A DNA stretch of 64,000 nucleotides from Geomonas sp. RF6 (GCF_021044625.1 NZ_CP087999.1:3989001-4053000), one strand, 5' to 3'. Shown: positions 34,102-43,531, counted from the stretch's first letter. Numbers and translations are program-made. The notes: a model not told the origin generated them from the sequence alone.

Positions 34102-35097
34102 ATGAAGATCATTCTGCCGGTCGCCGGCAAAGGCACCAGGCTTCGCCCCCACACCCACACGAAAGCAAAGTCGCTGGTCCGCGTCGCAGGAAAGACGGTA
34201 CTGGAACACATCGTCAGCCGCCTCCTGCCGCTGGAGCCGGAAGAGCTCATCTTCATCGTCGACGAGAACGGCAGCCAGATAAGCGATTTCATGGAGGAGA
34301 AGTTTTCCGCCGCCACCTGCCGCTACGTGGTTCAGCAAGAACGGAAGGGACCGGCCCACGCGGTGCATCTGGCCGCTCCCTTCGTCGCCCCCGGGGATGA
34401 TCTTCTGGTCGTCTTCAACGACACCATCTTCGTCGCCGACCTTACCCTCATACCCTCCCTCTGCCGCGACTGCGACGGCCTGATATATTCGAAGGAGGTC
34501 GAGGACTACCAGCGTTTCGGCGTGAACGTGCTGCAGGAGGAGTTCATCGTCAACATGGTGGAGAAGCCGGAAACCCCCGTTTCGCGCCTTGCCCAGGTCG
34601 GCCTCTACTATCTGAAGGACGCCGCCTCCTTCATGGCTTTCCTTGCCGAGACAATCGCCGCGGGGGACATGGTGAAGGGGGAATTCTACCTCCCCTCCGT
34701 GTTCATGCGCATGATCGGCGCCGGGAGGAAGTTCAGGGCACCGGAGATCGATGCCTGGCTCGACTGCGGAAAACCGGAGACGCTCCTGGAGACGAACCGT
34801 TATCTCCTCGCAGGGTGGCACAGCTCCGAGGGGGAGGTGGTGAACTCCGTCCTCATCGAGCCGGTGCACGTGGAGAAGGGTGCGGTGGTACGCGATAGCA
34901 TCATCGGGCCGCACGTCTCCATCGCGGCGGGAAGCGTCGTGGAGCACTCCATCATCCGGGAGTCGATCGTCAACAGCAACAGCGAGGTGCGCAACATGGT
35001 GCTGCACGATTCCATCCTCGGGGATGCAATCCAGCTTACCGGCTCCTCTCGCCGCCTCAATGTCGGGGACCACTCCATCATCGACATGCACGGCTAA
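34102..35097 (+). CDS. sugar-1-phosphate nucleotidyltransferase with left-handed beta-helix tail
   Basis: 331 residues from the ATG at 34102, preceded by GAAGGAAAG. The nucleotidyltransferase domain has the signature ILPVAGKGTRLRPHTHTKAKSL, then VVFNDTIF, MVEKPETP and VGLYYLKD. From about residue 235 the isoleucine-rich hexapeptide pattern of a left-handed beta-helix appears (VNSVLIEPVHVEKGAVVRD, SIIGPHVSIAAGSVVEHSII). It is the long, RmlA-like type related to archaeal thymidylyl/glucose-1-phosphate enzymes, so it may supply dTDP-glucose to RmlB, but the sugar and the nucleotide are inferred from position only. Confidence 0.85.
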   Translation: MKIILPVAGKGTRLRPHTHTKAKSLVRVAGKTVLEHIVSRLLPLEPEELIFIVDENGSQISDFMEEKFSAATCRYVVQQERKGPAHAVHLAAPFVAPGDDLLVVFNDTIFVADLTLIPSLCRDCDGLIYSKEVEDYQRFGVNVLQEEFIVNMVEKPETPVSRLAQVGLYYLKDAASFMAFLAETIAAGDMVKGEFYLPSVFMRMIGAGRKFRAPEIDAWLDCGKPETLLETNRYLLAGWHSSEGEVVNSVLIEPVHVEKGAVVRDSIIGPHVSIAAGSVVEHSIIRESIVNSNSEVRNMVLHDSILGDAIQLTGSSRRLNVGDHSIIDMHG

Positions 35098-35314
35098 AAC
35101 CTCCAGCGCACGCGCCGGGGGGGAGAGGGGGGAGGAAGATTTTAATCCGATCCGCAGAATTCTCCCTACGCTATAAAGTAAAATGGAACGGCTGCCGATG
35201 AGCATGTGCAGGGACCCCCTCTTCAGGGGAACCGGAGGGTGCTTCCTTTTCAGAACCTTCCGCAGCATCTGTTTTTGATGGCGGCCCCAGTGGGCGCAAT
35301 ATTCGGAGGCAGGA

Positions 35315-35716
35315 ATGGGTGTGGCGCTAAAGGATATACGGATACTTGTTGTAGATGACGAGCTCTTCTTCCGTCGGGTTCTCACCGACATGCTCACGAA
35401 GATGGGATTCACCGTCGTTGCGGAGGCTGCGGACGGCAACGAGGCAGTGGCAAAATTTCGCCAGTTTCGCCCGCACGTGACGATCATGGACATATATATG
35501 CCGGAGAAGAACGGGATCGAGGCGACGAGGGAGATGATCGCCCTGAACAGGAACGCCGCAGTCCTCGTATGCAGCGCCTCAGATTTCGACAGCGATACCC
35601 AGGCGGCCATCGACGTCGGTGCCAGGGGAACACTCATGAAGCCGTTCGCGCCGAAGGAAGTGTACCAGGGGATCGTAAAGGCACTCACCACGAAGAGGGA
35701 GTCCCCCTCGGGGTAG
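35315..35716 (+). CDS. stand-alone CheY-like response regulator
   Basis: 133 residues, a receiver domain and nothing more: acidic pair in ILVVDDELFF, phospho-acceptor Asp59 in VTIMDIYMPEKNG, Ser in VLVCSASDF and Lys in LMKPFAPKEV. The ATG follows TTCGGAGGCAGG. A TATAAAG lies about 145 bases upstream as a possible -10. Without an output domain it must act by protein contact or as a phosphate carrier; the hybrid kinase 0.9 kb downstream is a possible partner. Confidence 0.88.
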   Translation: MGVALKDIRILVVDDELFFRRVLTDMLTKMGFTVVAEAADGNEAVAKFRQFRPHVTIMDIYMPEKNGIEATREMIALNRNAAVLVCSASDFDSDTQAAIDVGARGTLMKPFAPKEVYQGIVKALTTKRESPSG

Positions 35717-35762
35717 CCCCCCGGCAACGGCCTCCCCTCCATCGACAGCCAGAGTGAGCCTC

Positions 35763-36449
35763 ATGTTCGCCATCATTCAGAACGACCCCGAAGTACCTGC
35801 CGGTTCCTGCACCGATCTGCTGCGCGCGGCAGGGGCGGAGGGGCGCACCTTCCTCCCCTGCGACAACGACCCCCTCCCGGACCCCGCCTCCCTCGGCGGC
35901 ATCATCGTCCTCGGCGGAACGATGGGGGTGCACGAAAGGGAGGAATTTCCCTACCTCTCAGAGGTGGAGTCCTTCATGAAGGGGGCGTTGCGGCTCCGGG
36001 TCCCCCTGCTGGGGATCTGCCTCGGCGGCCAGCTCCTGGCGCACGCCTCCGGCGGCTCGGTCACCCCTCGTTCCCCCCACGGCGAGAAAGGTATCTGCCA
36101 GGTCTCCCTTACCTCCGGAGGGTGCGCCGACCCCCTCTTCTCCGGCGTTCCAGCGACCTTCACGACCTTCCAGTGGCACTACGACAGCTTCCTCCCTCCG
36201 GCAGGGGCGACACTTCTTGCGTCGTCTTCCCGCTGCCCGTGGCAGGCCTTCCGCTGCTGCGACCATGCCTACGGGGTGCAGTTCCACCCGGAGGTCGACC
36301 GCGCCATCGTCTCCGGGTGGAGCTCGCCGTCCGGGGAGGCCCCCGCGATCGTTTCATCCTTTGATGCCGCCCGTCCGGTCTTCGAGGCGCACAACCACAC
36401 CATCCTCTCCAATTTCATCCGCATCGCCATCAACGCCCGCCGTCCTTGA
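35763..36449 (+). CDS. class I glutamine amidotransferase
   Basis: 228 residues from the ATG at 35763 (a GTG at 35754 is an alternative). The nucleophile Cys is in LLGICLGGQLLAHASGG, and the His-Glu pair is in YGVQFHPEVD; GGIIVLGGTMGVHE supplies the oxyanion strand. It resembles GMP-synthase-like free amidotransferases (GuaA N-terminal family) whose partners are often unknown. There is no synthase domain and no obvious partner gene beside it. It is probably soluble. Confidence 0.82.
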   Translation: MFAIIQNDPEVPAGSCTDLLRAAGAEGRTFLPCDNDPLPDPASLGGIIVLGGTMGVHEREEFPYLSEVESFMKGALRLRVPLLGICLGGQLLAHASGGSVTPRSPHGEKGICQVSLTSGGCADPLFSGVPATFTTFQWHYDSFLPPAGATLLASSSRCPWQAFRCCDHAYGVQFHPEVDRAIVSGWSSPSGEAPAIVSSFDAARPVFEAHNHTILSNFIRIAINARRP

Positions 36450-36575
36450 AATCCTGAGTCACTATTGTAAAGTTCTAATCGTGCGCCCGGGACCCCTGGA
36501 AAGCTCCCCTTTTTTTTCCTACTTTCGGGCACTTTGTTCATTTTTCTAACGCTTGGCTTGCTGCAGGGGGGGTGT

Positions 36576-39005
36576 GTGATAACTCGATCCTCAATGCTCC
36601 TTGTGCTACTTGCCGAGTTGCTCGGCGTCGCCTTCCTGCTCAGGTTCATCTCCGCGAAGCTGCAGAGACGGCTCCTCGACCCGGTCAGGGCGCTCGTGCA
36701 GCGTATGGAGATAGTGGCCGGAGGGAAGGGGGGAGGGAGCGCGGAGGCCCCCCGCGGCTATGATGAGCTCACCCTGCTCCTGACTCGCCTGGAAGGGATC
36801 ATCACCGGGCTCGCCGACGGTCAGGCCGCCATGGCGCAGCGCAGCGAGGAGCTCGAAGGGACCGTGGCGGAAAGGACGGAGGAGCTCTCCGCGGTGAACC
36901 GCCAGCTTGCCGAGAGCCTCGAGGAGGTGCGGACGGCGATGCAGCAGGCGCAGGCCCTCAGCCGCACCAAGTCCGACTTCCTCGCCCAGATGAGCCACGA
37001 GATCCGCACGCCGATGTACGCGGTGCTGGGGATGACCGAGCTTCTCATGAATACCGAGCTCTCCGCCGAGCAGTCCCGTTTCGTGGAAACGGTGCGCCGC
37101 TCCGGAGAGGCCCTCCTCACCATCATCAATAACATCCTCGATATATCGAAAATAGAAGCCGGAAAGATGGAGCTGGAGATCATCCCCTTCGACCTCGGGG
37201 AGACGGTCGCAGACGCGGTGCAGCTCTTTTGCGAGGACGCCCAGAAGAAGGGGCTGGTTCTCTCCTACCACCTGGACCCTGCGCTCCCGCGCTCTTTCTG
37301 CGGCGATGCCGGGCGGCTCAGGCAGGTCCTGGTGAACCTGGTTGCAAACGCGGTGAAGTTCACCCACCAGGGGAAGGTGGATGTTCTGGTTGCTCCTGCG
37401 CCGGAGGCGGGACTCGTCCTCTTCCAGGTGCGCGACTCCGGGATCGGCATCGAGCGCGAGGTACAGGCATCGATCTTCGACCACTTCTCACAGGCCGACC
37501 AGTCCATGACCCGCCGCTACGGGGGGACCGGCCTCGGTCTTGCCATCGCACGCCAGCTGACGGAGCTCATGGGGGGTGAGATCGGCGTGGAGAGCGAGCC
37601 GGGGCAGGGATCGACCTTCTTCTTCACCGCTCACCTGGAGCCGGTCTCGGAGTGCCACCCCGCGTCACTGGACGCCGAGTCCTCCCTCGTGGGGAAGCGG
37701 CTTCTGATAGTCGGCGGGGACGGGAGCCAGCGCGAAGTCCTCCTGCGGCAGGCGGCCGTGTGGGGGATGGAGGCGGACGCTGCCAAGTCTTCTTCCCAGG
37801 CGCTGCGCATGATCGGCAGCGCGCCGTACGACCTGGCCATCCTGGACGAGGAGGGGCCGGAGGGGGGCGGCATCACCCTTGCCCGCGCCATCAGCAACCA
37901 CCCAGCCGGCCGCTGGGTGCGGCTCGTTCTTCTCACCCCCGCCGGGGGCGCCCCGGACGCCGAGATCCTCAATGGCGCCGGCATCGTCTCCTCCCTTCAG
38001 AAGCCGGTGCAGCAGGGGGCGCTGTACGAGGCGCTCGTGTGCGCGCTCGGTATGGAGCTTCCCGCCGGATGGGGGGGGGAGGGGAAGATGAGTGCTTCCC
38101 TCTCCTCACCCCTTGTCCTCGTCGTGGAGGACAACGAGGTGAACCAGGAGGTCGGGCGGGGGATGCTGGAGAGCCTCGGGTGCCGGGTTGAGATCGCTGA
38201 AAACGGGATCAAGGCGATAGAGGCGGTGCAGCAGAAGGAGTACGATCTCGTCTTCATGGACTGCCAGATGCCGGAGATGGACGGGCTGGAGGCGACGCGC
38301 ACGATCCGCAGCTGGGAGAAGGGGCGTCGCACCACCATCATCTCCCTTACCGCCTACGCCATGCAGGGTGACAAGGAGCGCTGCCTCGCCGCCGGTGCCG
38401 ACGACTATCTCACCAAGCCGTTCTCCAGATCGGAGCTCTCCCGTCTCCTGGCCAAATACCTGAACGGCGAGCATACCGCAGGGGGGGAGCGCCCTCCGGC
38501 ACACGAGGCAGGGCTCAAAGCTCCCACCTCTCGGAACGATGCCGGGGCAGGGACGATCGGAGCTGGAGCTCCGGCCGCACCACCCCCCGCCGCGACCGCG
38601 GGTCTGGATCCGCACTCCACCATTCCGATCGCCGCCCGGGAGCACGTGGACCCGTCCATACCTTCCTCGGCTCCCGCACTGGAGATTATCAAGACGCTCC
38701 CCGGAAAGCGTGGTATGGAGATCCTCAGGAAGGTGGTGCAACTCTACCTCGACAGTACCCCTACCTTGCTGGAGACGCTGCGTGAAGCGCAATCGGGAGG
38801 GGACGCGGAAAAACTGAAGGCCGCGGCACACAGCTTCAAGTCGAGCAGCGCCAACCTCGGTGCGGTCCGCCTTGCTGGCGCCTGCAGCGACCTTGAGGCC
38901 CTCGGGCGTGCCGGCTCGACCCAGGGGGCCTTGCCTCTGCTCATGAGGGTGGAAGAGGAGTATCTCGCAGTGCGGGATGCCCTTTCGGGAGGGAGCTTAT
39001 GCTGA
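36576..39005 (+). CDS. BarA-like hybrid sensor kinase: TM-HisKA-HATPase-REC-REC-HPt
   Basis: 809 residues from a GTG at 36576 with a run of seven G just before it; earlier in-frame starts have no ribosome site. A single N-terminal membrane helix (LLVLLAELLGVAFLLRF) and a coiled coil precede HisKA with His141 in MSHEIRTPMYAVLGMTELL, then HATPase (LVNLVANAVKFTH, VRDSGIGIE, GGTGLGLAIARQLTELMGG). The first receiver is poorly conserved (LAILDEEGPEGG); the second is standard, with Asp562 in VFMDCQMPEMDG. A C-terminal HPt has His752 in AAAHSFKSSSANLGA. It has almost no extracellular sensor part. It overlaps the GGDEF-EAL gene by 7 bases, which suggests that protein is its phosphorelay target. Confidence 0.88.
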   Translation: MITRSSMLLVLLAELLGVAFLLRFISAKLQRRLLDPVRALVQRMEIVAGGKGGGSAEAPRGYDELTLLLTRLEGIITGLADGQAAMAQRSEELEGTVAERTEELSAVNRQLAESLEEVRTAMQQAQALSRTKSDFLAQMSHEIRTPMYAVLGMTELLMNTELSAEQSRFVETVRRSGEALLTIINNILDISKIEAGKMELEIIPFDLGETVADAVQLFCEDAQKKGLVLSYHLDPALPRSFCGDAGRLRQVLVNLVANAVKFTHQGKVDVLVAPAPEAGLVLFQVRDSGIGIEREVQASIFDHFSQADQSMTRRYGGTGLGLAIARQLTELMGGEIGVESEPGQGSTFFFTAHLEPVSECHPASLDAESSLVGKRLLIVGGDGSQREVLLRQAAVWGMEADAAKSSSQALRMIGSAPYDLAILDEEGPEGGGITLARAISNHPAGRWVRLVLLTPAGGAPDAEILNGAGIVSSLQKPVQQGALYEALVCALGMELPAGWGGEGKMSASLSSPLVLVVEDNEVNQEVGRGMLESLGCRVEIAENGIKAIEAVQQKEYDLVFMDCQMPEMDGLEATRTIRSWEKGRRTTIISLTAYAMQGDKERCLAAGADDYLTKPFSRSELSRLLAKYLNGEHTAGGERPPAHEAGLKAPTSRNDAGAGTIGAGAPAAPPPAATAGLDPHSTIPIAAREHVDPSIPSSAPALEIIKTLPGKRGMEILRKVVQLYLDSTPTLLETLREAQSGGDAEKLKAAAHSFKSSSANLGAVRLAGACSDLEALGRAGSTQGALPLLMRVEEEYLAVRDALSGGSLC

Positions 39006-41176
39006 CGCGGAAGGTGAAGAGGAGCACCCCCCTGGTCATGGTCGTCGACGACGATGCCGCGGTACGCCTCCTGGCGCGAGAAACGCTGGAGCACTCGGGG
39101 TACGCCGTGGTGGAGATGCAAAGCGGCAAGGATGGGCTGAACGCCTTCGAGGAGGTGAGGCCCGACATCGTTCTCCTCGACGTCATGATGCCCGGCGGCG
39201 TGGACGGTTTCGGCGTCTGCGGTGCGATCCGCCGCTCCCGCAGCGGCTGCGACACCCCCATTCTCATGATGACCGGGCTGGACGATCTCGAATCGATCAA
39301 CCGCGCCTACCAGGTCGGCGCCACCGATTTCATTACCAAGCCGATTAACTGGTTCATCCTGAGCTACCGGGTAAGCTACATGCTGCGCTCCTCGAAGGCC
39401 ATGGAGGAGTTGCGGGAGAGCAGGGCAGGGCTCGCCCACGCCCAGAGCCTGGCCCACATAGGGAGCTGGGAATGGGACCTCGCCAGCGGAGAGATCCGCT
39501 GCTCCGACGAGGTGTACAACATCTGCTGTGCCGGAGACGAGCGGAGCAGGAACCCCATTCTGGAGTCGGTGCACAAGCTCGACCGCGAGTTTGTGGAGAG
39601 CTCCATCAACCAGACGCTGGAGAGGAAGGCCCCCACGAGCTTCGACTTTCGCGTGCTCCTGGCCGGCTCGGTGGAGCGCACGCTGCACGCGGAGCTCGTG
39701 CCGGTCCTCGACGAGCACTCCGTGCCGGTCCTTCTGACAGGGACGGTGCAGGACATAACGGAGCGCAAGCGTGCCGAGGAGCAGATCCGGCAGCTCGCCT
39801 ACTACGATGCCCTTACCGGGCTGCCGAACCGGCGCTTCTTCCTGCAGCAGCTGGAGCAGGCACTGCACCATGCGAACAGGCACGACAAGATGCTCGCCGT
39901 ACTCTTCCTGGACCTGGACCGCTTCAAGCGGGTGAATGACACGCTCGGCCACGGCGTGGGGGACAAGCTCCTGCAGGACGTCGCCGACCGCCTCCTGCGG
40001 TGCGTGCGCAAGAGCGACATCCTCGCCGTGAACGAGGAGGACCGGGCCCAGTCGGGAGGCCCCCCCTCCCTGGTGTCCCGCCTCGGCGGCGACGAATTCA
40101 CCATCCTTCTCTCCGACATCAATCACTTTCAGGATGTGGCGAAGGTGGCCCGGCGCATCCTGGAGGCGGTGGCCATGCCCTTCCTTCTCGACGGGCAGGA
40201 AATCTTCATCTCCACCAGCATAGGAATAAGTCTCTACCCCTTCGACGCCTGCAACGCGGGAGACCTGATCAGGAACGCCGACGGGGCGATGTACCAGGCG
40301 AAAGAGCAGGGGAGAAACGGCTACCAGATCTACGACGAGTCGATGAACGCGAAGGCGCTGGAGAGGATCATCCTGGAGAGCCAGCTGCACCGCGCCCTGA
40401 AGGAAGAGGAATTCACCGTCTACTATCAGCCCCAGGTCTCAAGCGTCACCGGACGCGTCGTCGGTCTGGAGGCGCTGGTACGCTGGCAGAGCAAGGAGCG
40501 CGGCATGGTGGAGCCCGGCCGCTTCCTGCCTCTTGCAGAGGAAACGGGGCTGGTCGTGCCGCTCGACGAATGGGTCATGGAGCGCGCCTGCCGCCAGCAC
40601 AAGAGCTGGATGGACGCGGGACTCCCCCCTGTGACGCTGGCGGTGAATATCTCCGGGCAGCATTTTGCGAAGAACGACCTCCTGGACACCGTCTTGCGCG
40701 TCATCCAGACCACCGGAATGGAGCCGACCCTCCTGGAGCTTGAGCTCACCGAGGGGGTGCTGATGGCGCACACCGAGAAGACGATCGCCACCCTCCTTGC
40801 CCTGAAGGAGCGCGGGGTGCGCCTCGCCATCGACGACTTCGGCACCGGCTTCTCCTCTCTTTCCTATCTGAAGCGCTTCCCCCTGGACGTCCTGAAGATA
40901 GACCGCACCTTCATAAAGGACATCATCACCGATCCCGACGACGCGGCGATCACCCGCGCCACCATCGAAATGGCCCACACCATGAAGCTCCAGGTCATCG
41001 CCGAGGGGGTGGAGACGGAGGCGCAGCTCGAGTTTTTGCGCATCAACCGCTGCGACGTCTACCAGGGATACCTCTTCAGCCGGCCGGTCCCCCCCGGTGA
41101 CATCCCCCCCATGCTGGCGAACTACCAGGACCACTGCGGCAACGACCTGCAGGAGATCTGCACCAGCGTCGCCTGA
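38999..41176 (+). CDS. REC-PAS-GGDEF-EAL cyclic-di-GMP signalling protein
   Basis: 725 residues. The receiver (about 1-125) has its phospho-acceptor Asp in VLLDVMMPGGVDG; a PAS domain follows at about 145-255. GGDEF (residues 363-367) and EAL (491-493) cores are both intact, with DDFGTGFSSLSYLKRFPLDVLKIDRTFI and VIAEGVETEAQ in the EAL domain, so both synthesis and breakdown of cyclic di-GMP are possible. Between an RKSD and RLGGDEF lies an insertion of about 14 residues (ILAVNEEDRAQSGGPPSLVS) that is not normal and displaces the usual inhibitory-site spacing. Its start overlaps the hybrid kinase gene, so it is probably that kinase's regulator. Confidence 0.88.
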   Translation: MLTRKVKRSTPLVMVVDDDAAVRLLARETLEHSGYAVVEMQSGKDGLNAFEEVRPDIVLLDVMMPGGVDGFGVCGAIRRSRSGCDTPILMMTGLDDLESINRAYQVGATDFITKPINWFILSYRVSYMLRSSKAMEELRESRAGLAHAQSLAHIGSWEWDLASGEIRCSDEVYNICCAGDERSRNPILESVHKLDREFVESSINQTLERKAPTSFDFRVLLAGSVERTLHAELVPVLDEHSVPVLLTGTVQDITERKRAEEQIRQLAYYDALTGLPNRRFFLQQLEQALHHANRHDKMLAVLFLDLDRFKRVNDTLGHGVGDKLLQDVADRLLRCVRKSDILAVNEEDRAQSGGPPSLVSRLGGDEFTILLSDINHFQDVAKVARRILEAVAMPFLLDGQEIFISTSIGISLYPFDACNAGDLIRNADGAMYQAKEQGRNGYQIYDESMNAKALERIILESQLHRALKEEEFTVYYQPQVSSVTGRVVGLEALVRWQSKERGMVEPGRFLPLAEETGLVVPLDEWVMERACRQHKSWMDAGLPPVTLAVNISGQHFAKNDLLDTVLRVIQTTGMEPTLLELELTEGVLMAHTEKTIATLLALKERGVRLAIDDFGTGFSSLSYLKRFPLDVLKIDRTFIKDIITDPDDAAITRATIEMAHTMKLQVIAEGVETEAQLEFLRINRCDVYQGYLFSRPVPPGDIPPMLANYQDHCGNDLQEICTSVA

Positions 41177-41201
41177 CCTCCCTATCCGGAAGGACTTCAT
41201 T

Positions 41202-41222
41202 CCCCCCTCCAGAGGAGGGGGG
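41202..41222 (+). terminator. hairpin after the GGDEF-EAL gene
   Basis: A perfect 9-bp stem of C and G runs (CCCCCCTCC and GGAGGGGGG) with an AGA loop. The tract after it is CCCTCCCTTTG, so termination would be weak. Its sequence resembles the arms of the BIME-like repeats seen elsewhere in the window. Confidence 0.4.
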
Positions 41223-41417
41223 CCCTCCCTTTGATCTTCCTGTGTCCCTGACAGGTACTCCTGCCGTCTCTCTTCTCCTCCATCCGCAAATTCTGTGGCT
41301 GAAAATCCCGCTGACCTCGTTTCCGGTGCCTCCATTTTGTGCGCCTTGCCTAAACAGGCGGCAGCGGGTGGTGCTCTCAGTGATGTAACTGCAGGCATTT
41401 GCTGCTTTTTCAGGGTT

Positions 41418-41431
41418 GGTATCAATGCTGC
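41418..41431 (+). promoter_or_regulatory. sigma54-type promoter candidate for glnB-amtB
   Basis: TTGGTATCAATGCTGCAATA shows GG at 41418-41419 and GC at 41430-41431, exactly 10 bases apart, as sigma54 requires. The glnB start lies 56 bases downstream. Nitrogen-controlled sigma54 transcription of glnB-amtB is common in proteobacteria. I could not define an NtrC-binding palindrome upstream. The rest of the 310-base gap after the GGDEF-EAL gene holds nothing else I can name. Confidence 0.55.
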
Positions 41432-41483
41432 AATATGGTGTGCAAGATCTTCGTTTCACAACAAAAAACAGGAGGAGGGGTAA

Positions 41484-41825
<342 letters not shown>

Positions 41826-41855
41826 TCGACCAAATCTAAAAAGTGGAGAATGAAA

Positions 41856-43394
41856 ATGATACGAAGAAGTGTCTCTAAATTGGCTAAGACAGCTGCGTCC
41901 GGGCGCAGCGCATCTTCCTCCTTCCGTACCGTCGGACTTTCCCTTGCCAAGCTCGTCCTCGCCGCGAGTCTCCTCGCGGCTCCTGTAGCCGTCCTTGCCG
42001 AAGAGCAGGGCGCGCCGGCCGCAACTGCTACCGCCCCCGCCGCGACCGCCCCGGCGGCCACCGCTGCCCCGGCTGCCGCTGCACCGGCTGCAGCCGCCGC
42101 TCCGGCCGAGAAGCCGAAAAACGTGGACCCGGTGCTCAATACCGGCGACACCGCATGGATGCTCATCTCCACCGCGCTCGTCCTCTTCATGATTCCCGGC
42201 CTCGCGCTCTTCTACGGCGGCATGGTCCGCTCCAAAAACGTCCTCTCCACCATGATGCACTCCTTCGTGGCGATGGGGATCGTCGGGGTGCAGTGGGCGG
42301 TGCTCGGCTACTCCCTCGCCTTCGGCGCCGATGCAGGGCACGGCCTCATCGGTGACTTGAGCAAGGTCCTCCTGCACGGCCTGATCACCTTCAAGGACGG
42401 CAACCCTGTCTTCACCCTCTTCCAGAATGTCCCCACAGAAACCGGCTCCATCCCCGAATACGTCTTCGCCATGTACCAGTGCATGTTCGCCATGATCACG
42501 GTGGCGCTGATCTCCGGCGCCCTCGCCGAGCGTGTGAAGTTCTCCGCCTACTGCGTCTTCGTTCTCCTGTGGACGACCCTGGTGTACGATCCGCTCGCTC
42601 ACTGGGTCTGGATGGTGGACGGCTGGCTCTTCAAGAAGGGGGCGCTCGACTTCGCAGGCGGTACCGTCGTTCACCTCTCCTCCGGTATCTCCGCCCTTGC
42701 GTTCCTCCTCTTCCTCGGCAAGCGCCGCGGCTTCCCCACGGAGCGGATGGCTCCGCACAGCCTGCCGCTGACACTCGCCGGCGTCGGCATCCTCTGGTTC
42801 GGCTGGTTCGGCTTCAACGCAGGTTCGGCCATCGTCGGGGTGAACTGCGCTGATGCGGCAGGGGGGCTCGCCGGCCTCGCCCTCACCACCACGACGATTG
42901 CACCGGCTGCTGCCGGCCTCTCCTGGATGTTCGCCGAGTGGATCCACGCAGGGAAGCCTTCCGCCCTCGGCTTTGGCTCCGGCGTCGTGGCGGGCCTCGT
43001 TATCATCACACCTGCAGCCGGTTTCGTACAGCCGGGTGCCGCGATCCTCATGGGGCTCATCGGCGGCGTGGTCTGCTACGGCGGCGTGATGCTGAAAGCG
43101 AAGCTGAAATACGACGACTCCCTCGATGCCTTCGGCGTCCACGGCGTAGGTGGCACCACCGGCGCCATCCTGACCGGCGTCTTCGCCACCGTCGGCGCTA
43201 CCGGGCTCCTCTCCGGCAACATGGGGCAGTTCGTCACCCAGCTGATTGCGGTTGCCGCAGCAGGGGCCTACGCAGTCATCGTCACCCTGGCGATCTGCTT
43301 CGCTCTCGACAAGATCATGGGGCTCAGGGTCGAGAAGGAAGACGAGATCATCGGCCTCGACCAGACGCAGCACTCCGAGACCGCCTACAACTAG
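41856..43394 (+). CDS. amtB: ammonium transporter with Ala/Pro-rich N-terminal extension
   Basis: 512 residues from the ATG at 41856 (an ATG at 41850 is too close to the GGAG). After a signal sequence (VLAASLLAAPVAVLAEE) comes a run of about 40 residues made mostly of Ala, Pro and Thr, then 11 transmembrane helices. Amt signatures are present: PGLALFYGGMVRSKNVLSTMM, DFAGGTVVHLSSGISAL, WFGWFGFNAGSA and FGVHGVGGTTGAILTGVFA, including the twin pore histidines. The periplasmic Ala/Pro tail is longer than in E. coli AmtB and of unknown use. Confidence 0.95.
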   Translation: MIRRSVSKLAKTAASGRSASSSFRTVGLSLAKLVLAASLLAAPVAVLAEEQGAPAATATAPAATAPAATAAPAAAAPAAAAAPAEKPKNVDPVLNTGDTAWMLISTALVLFMIPGLALFYGGMVRSKNVLSTMMHSFVAMGIVGVQWAVLGYSLAFGADAGHGLIGDLSKVLLHGLITFKDGNPVFTLFQNVPTETGSIPEYVFAMYQCMFAMITVALISGALAERVKFSAYCVFVLLWTTLVYDPLAHWVWMVDGWLFKKGALDFAGGTVVHLSSGISALAFLLFLGKRRGFPTERMAPHSLPLTLAGVGILWFGWFGFNAGSAIVGVNCADAAGGLAGLALTTTTIAPAAAGLSWMFAEWIHAGKPSALGFGSGVVAGLVIITPAAGFVQPGAAILMGLIGGVVCYGGVMLKAKLKYDDSLDAFGVHGVGGTTGAILTGVFATVGATGLLSGNMGQFVTQLIAVAAAGAYAVIVTLAICFALDKIMGLRVEKEDEIIGLDQTQHSETAYN

Positions 43395-43417
43395 AGGGTT
43401 GCACAAAAATGGAATAG

Positions 43418-43455
43418 GGCGGGGAGGGGCAATTGTTGCCCCTCCCCGCCTTTTT
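43418..43455 (+). terminator. strong intrinsic terminator after amtB
   Basis: A perfect 15-bp stem (43418-43432 with 43436-43450) with a 3-base loop TTG, followed by five T. Confidence 0.92.
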
Positions 43456-43501
43456 GTGGAAAGCCTTCGAACAGCATGAAAAATGAGGCGTCCAAAGCCG
43501 C

Positions 43502-43531
43502 TTGACACCTTTGTCCCCTCTCATCTAGAAT
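43502..43531 (+). promoter_or_regulatory. sigma70-type promoter candidate for nhaA
   Basis: A perfect TTGACA at 43502-43507 and TAGAAT at 43526-43531, 18 bases apart. It lies about 95 bases before the nhaA start. Confidence 0.6.
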
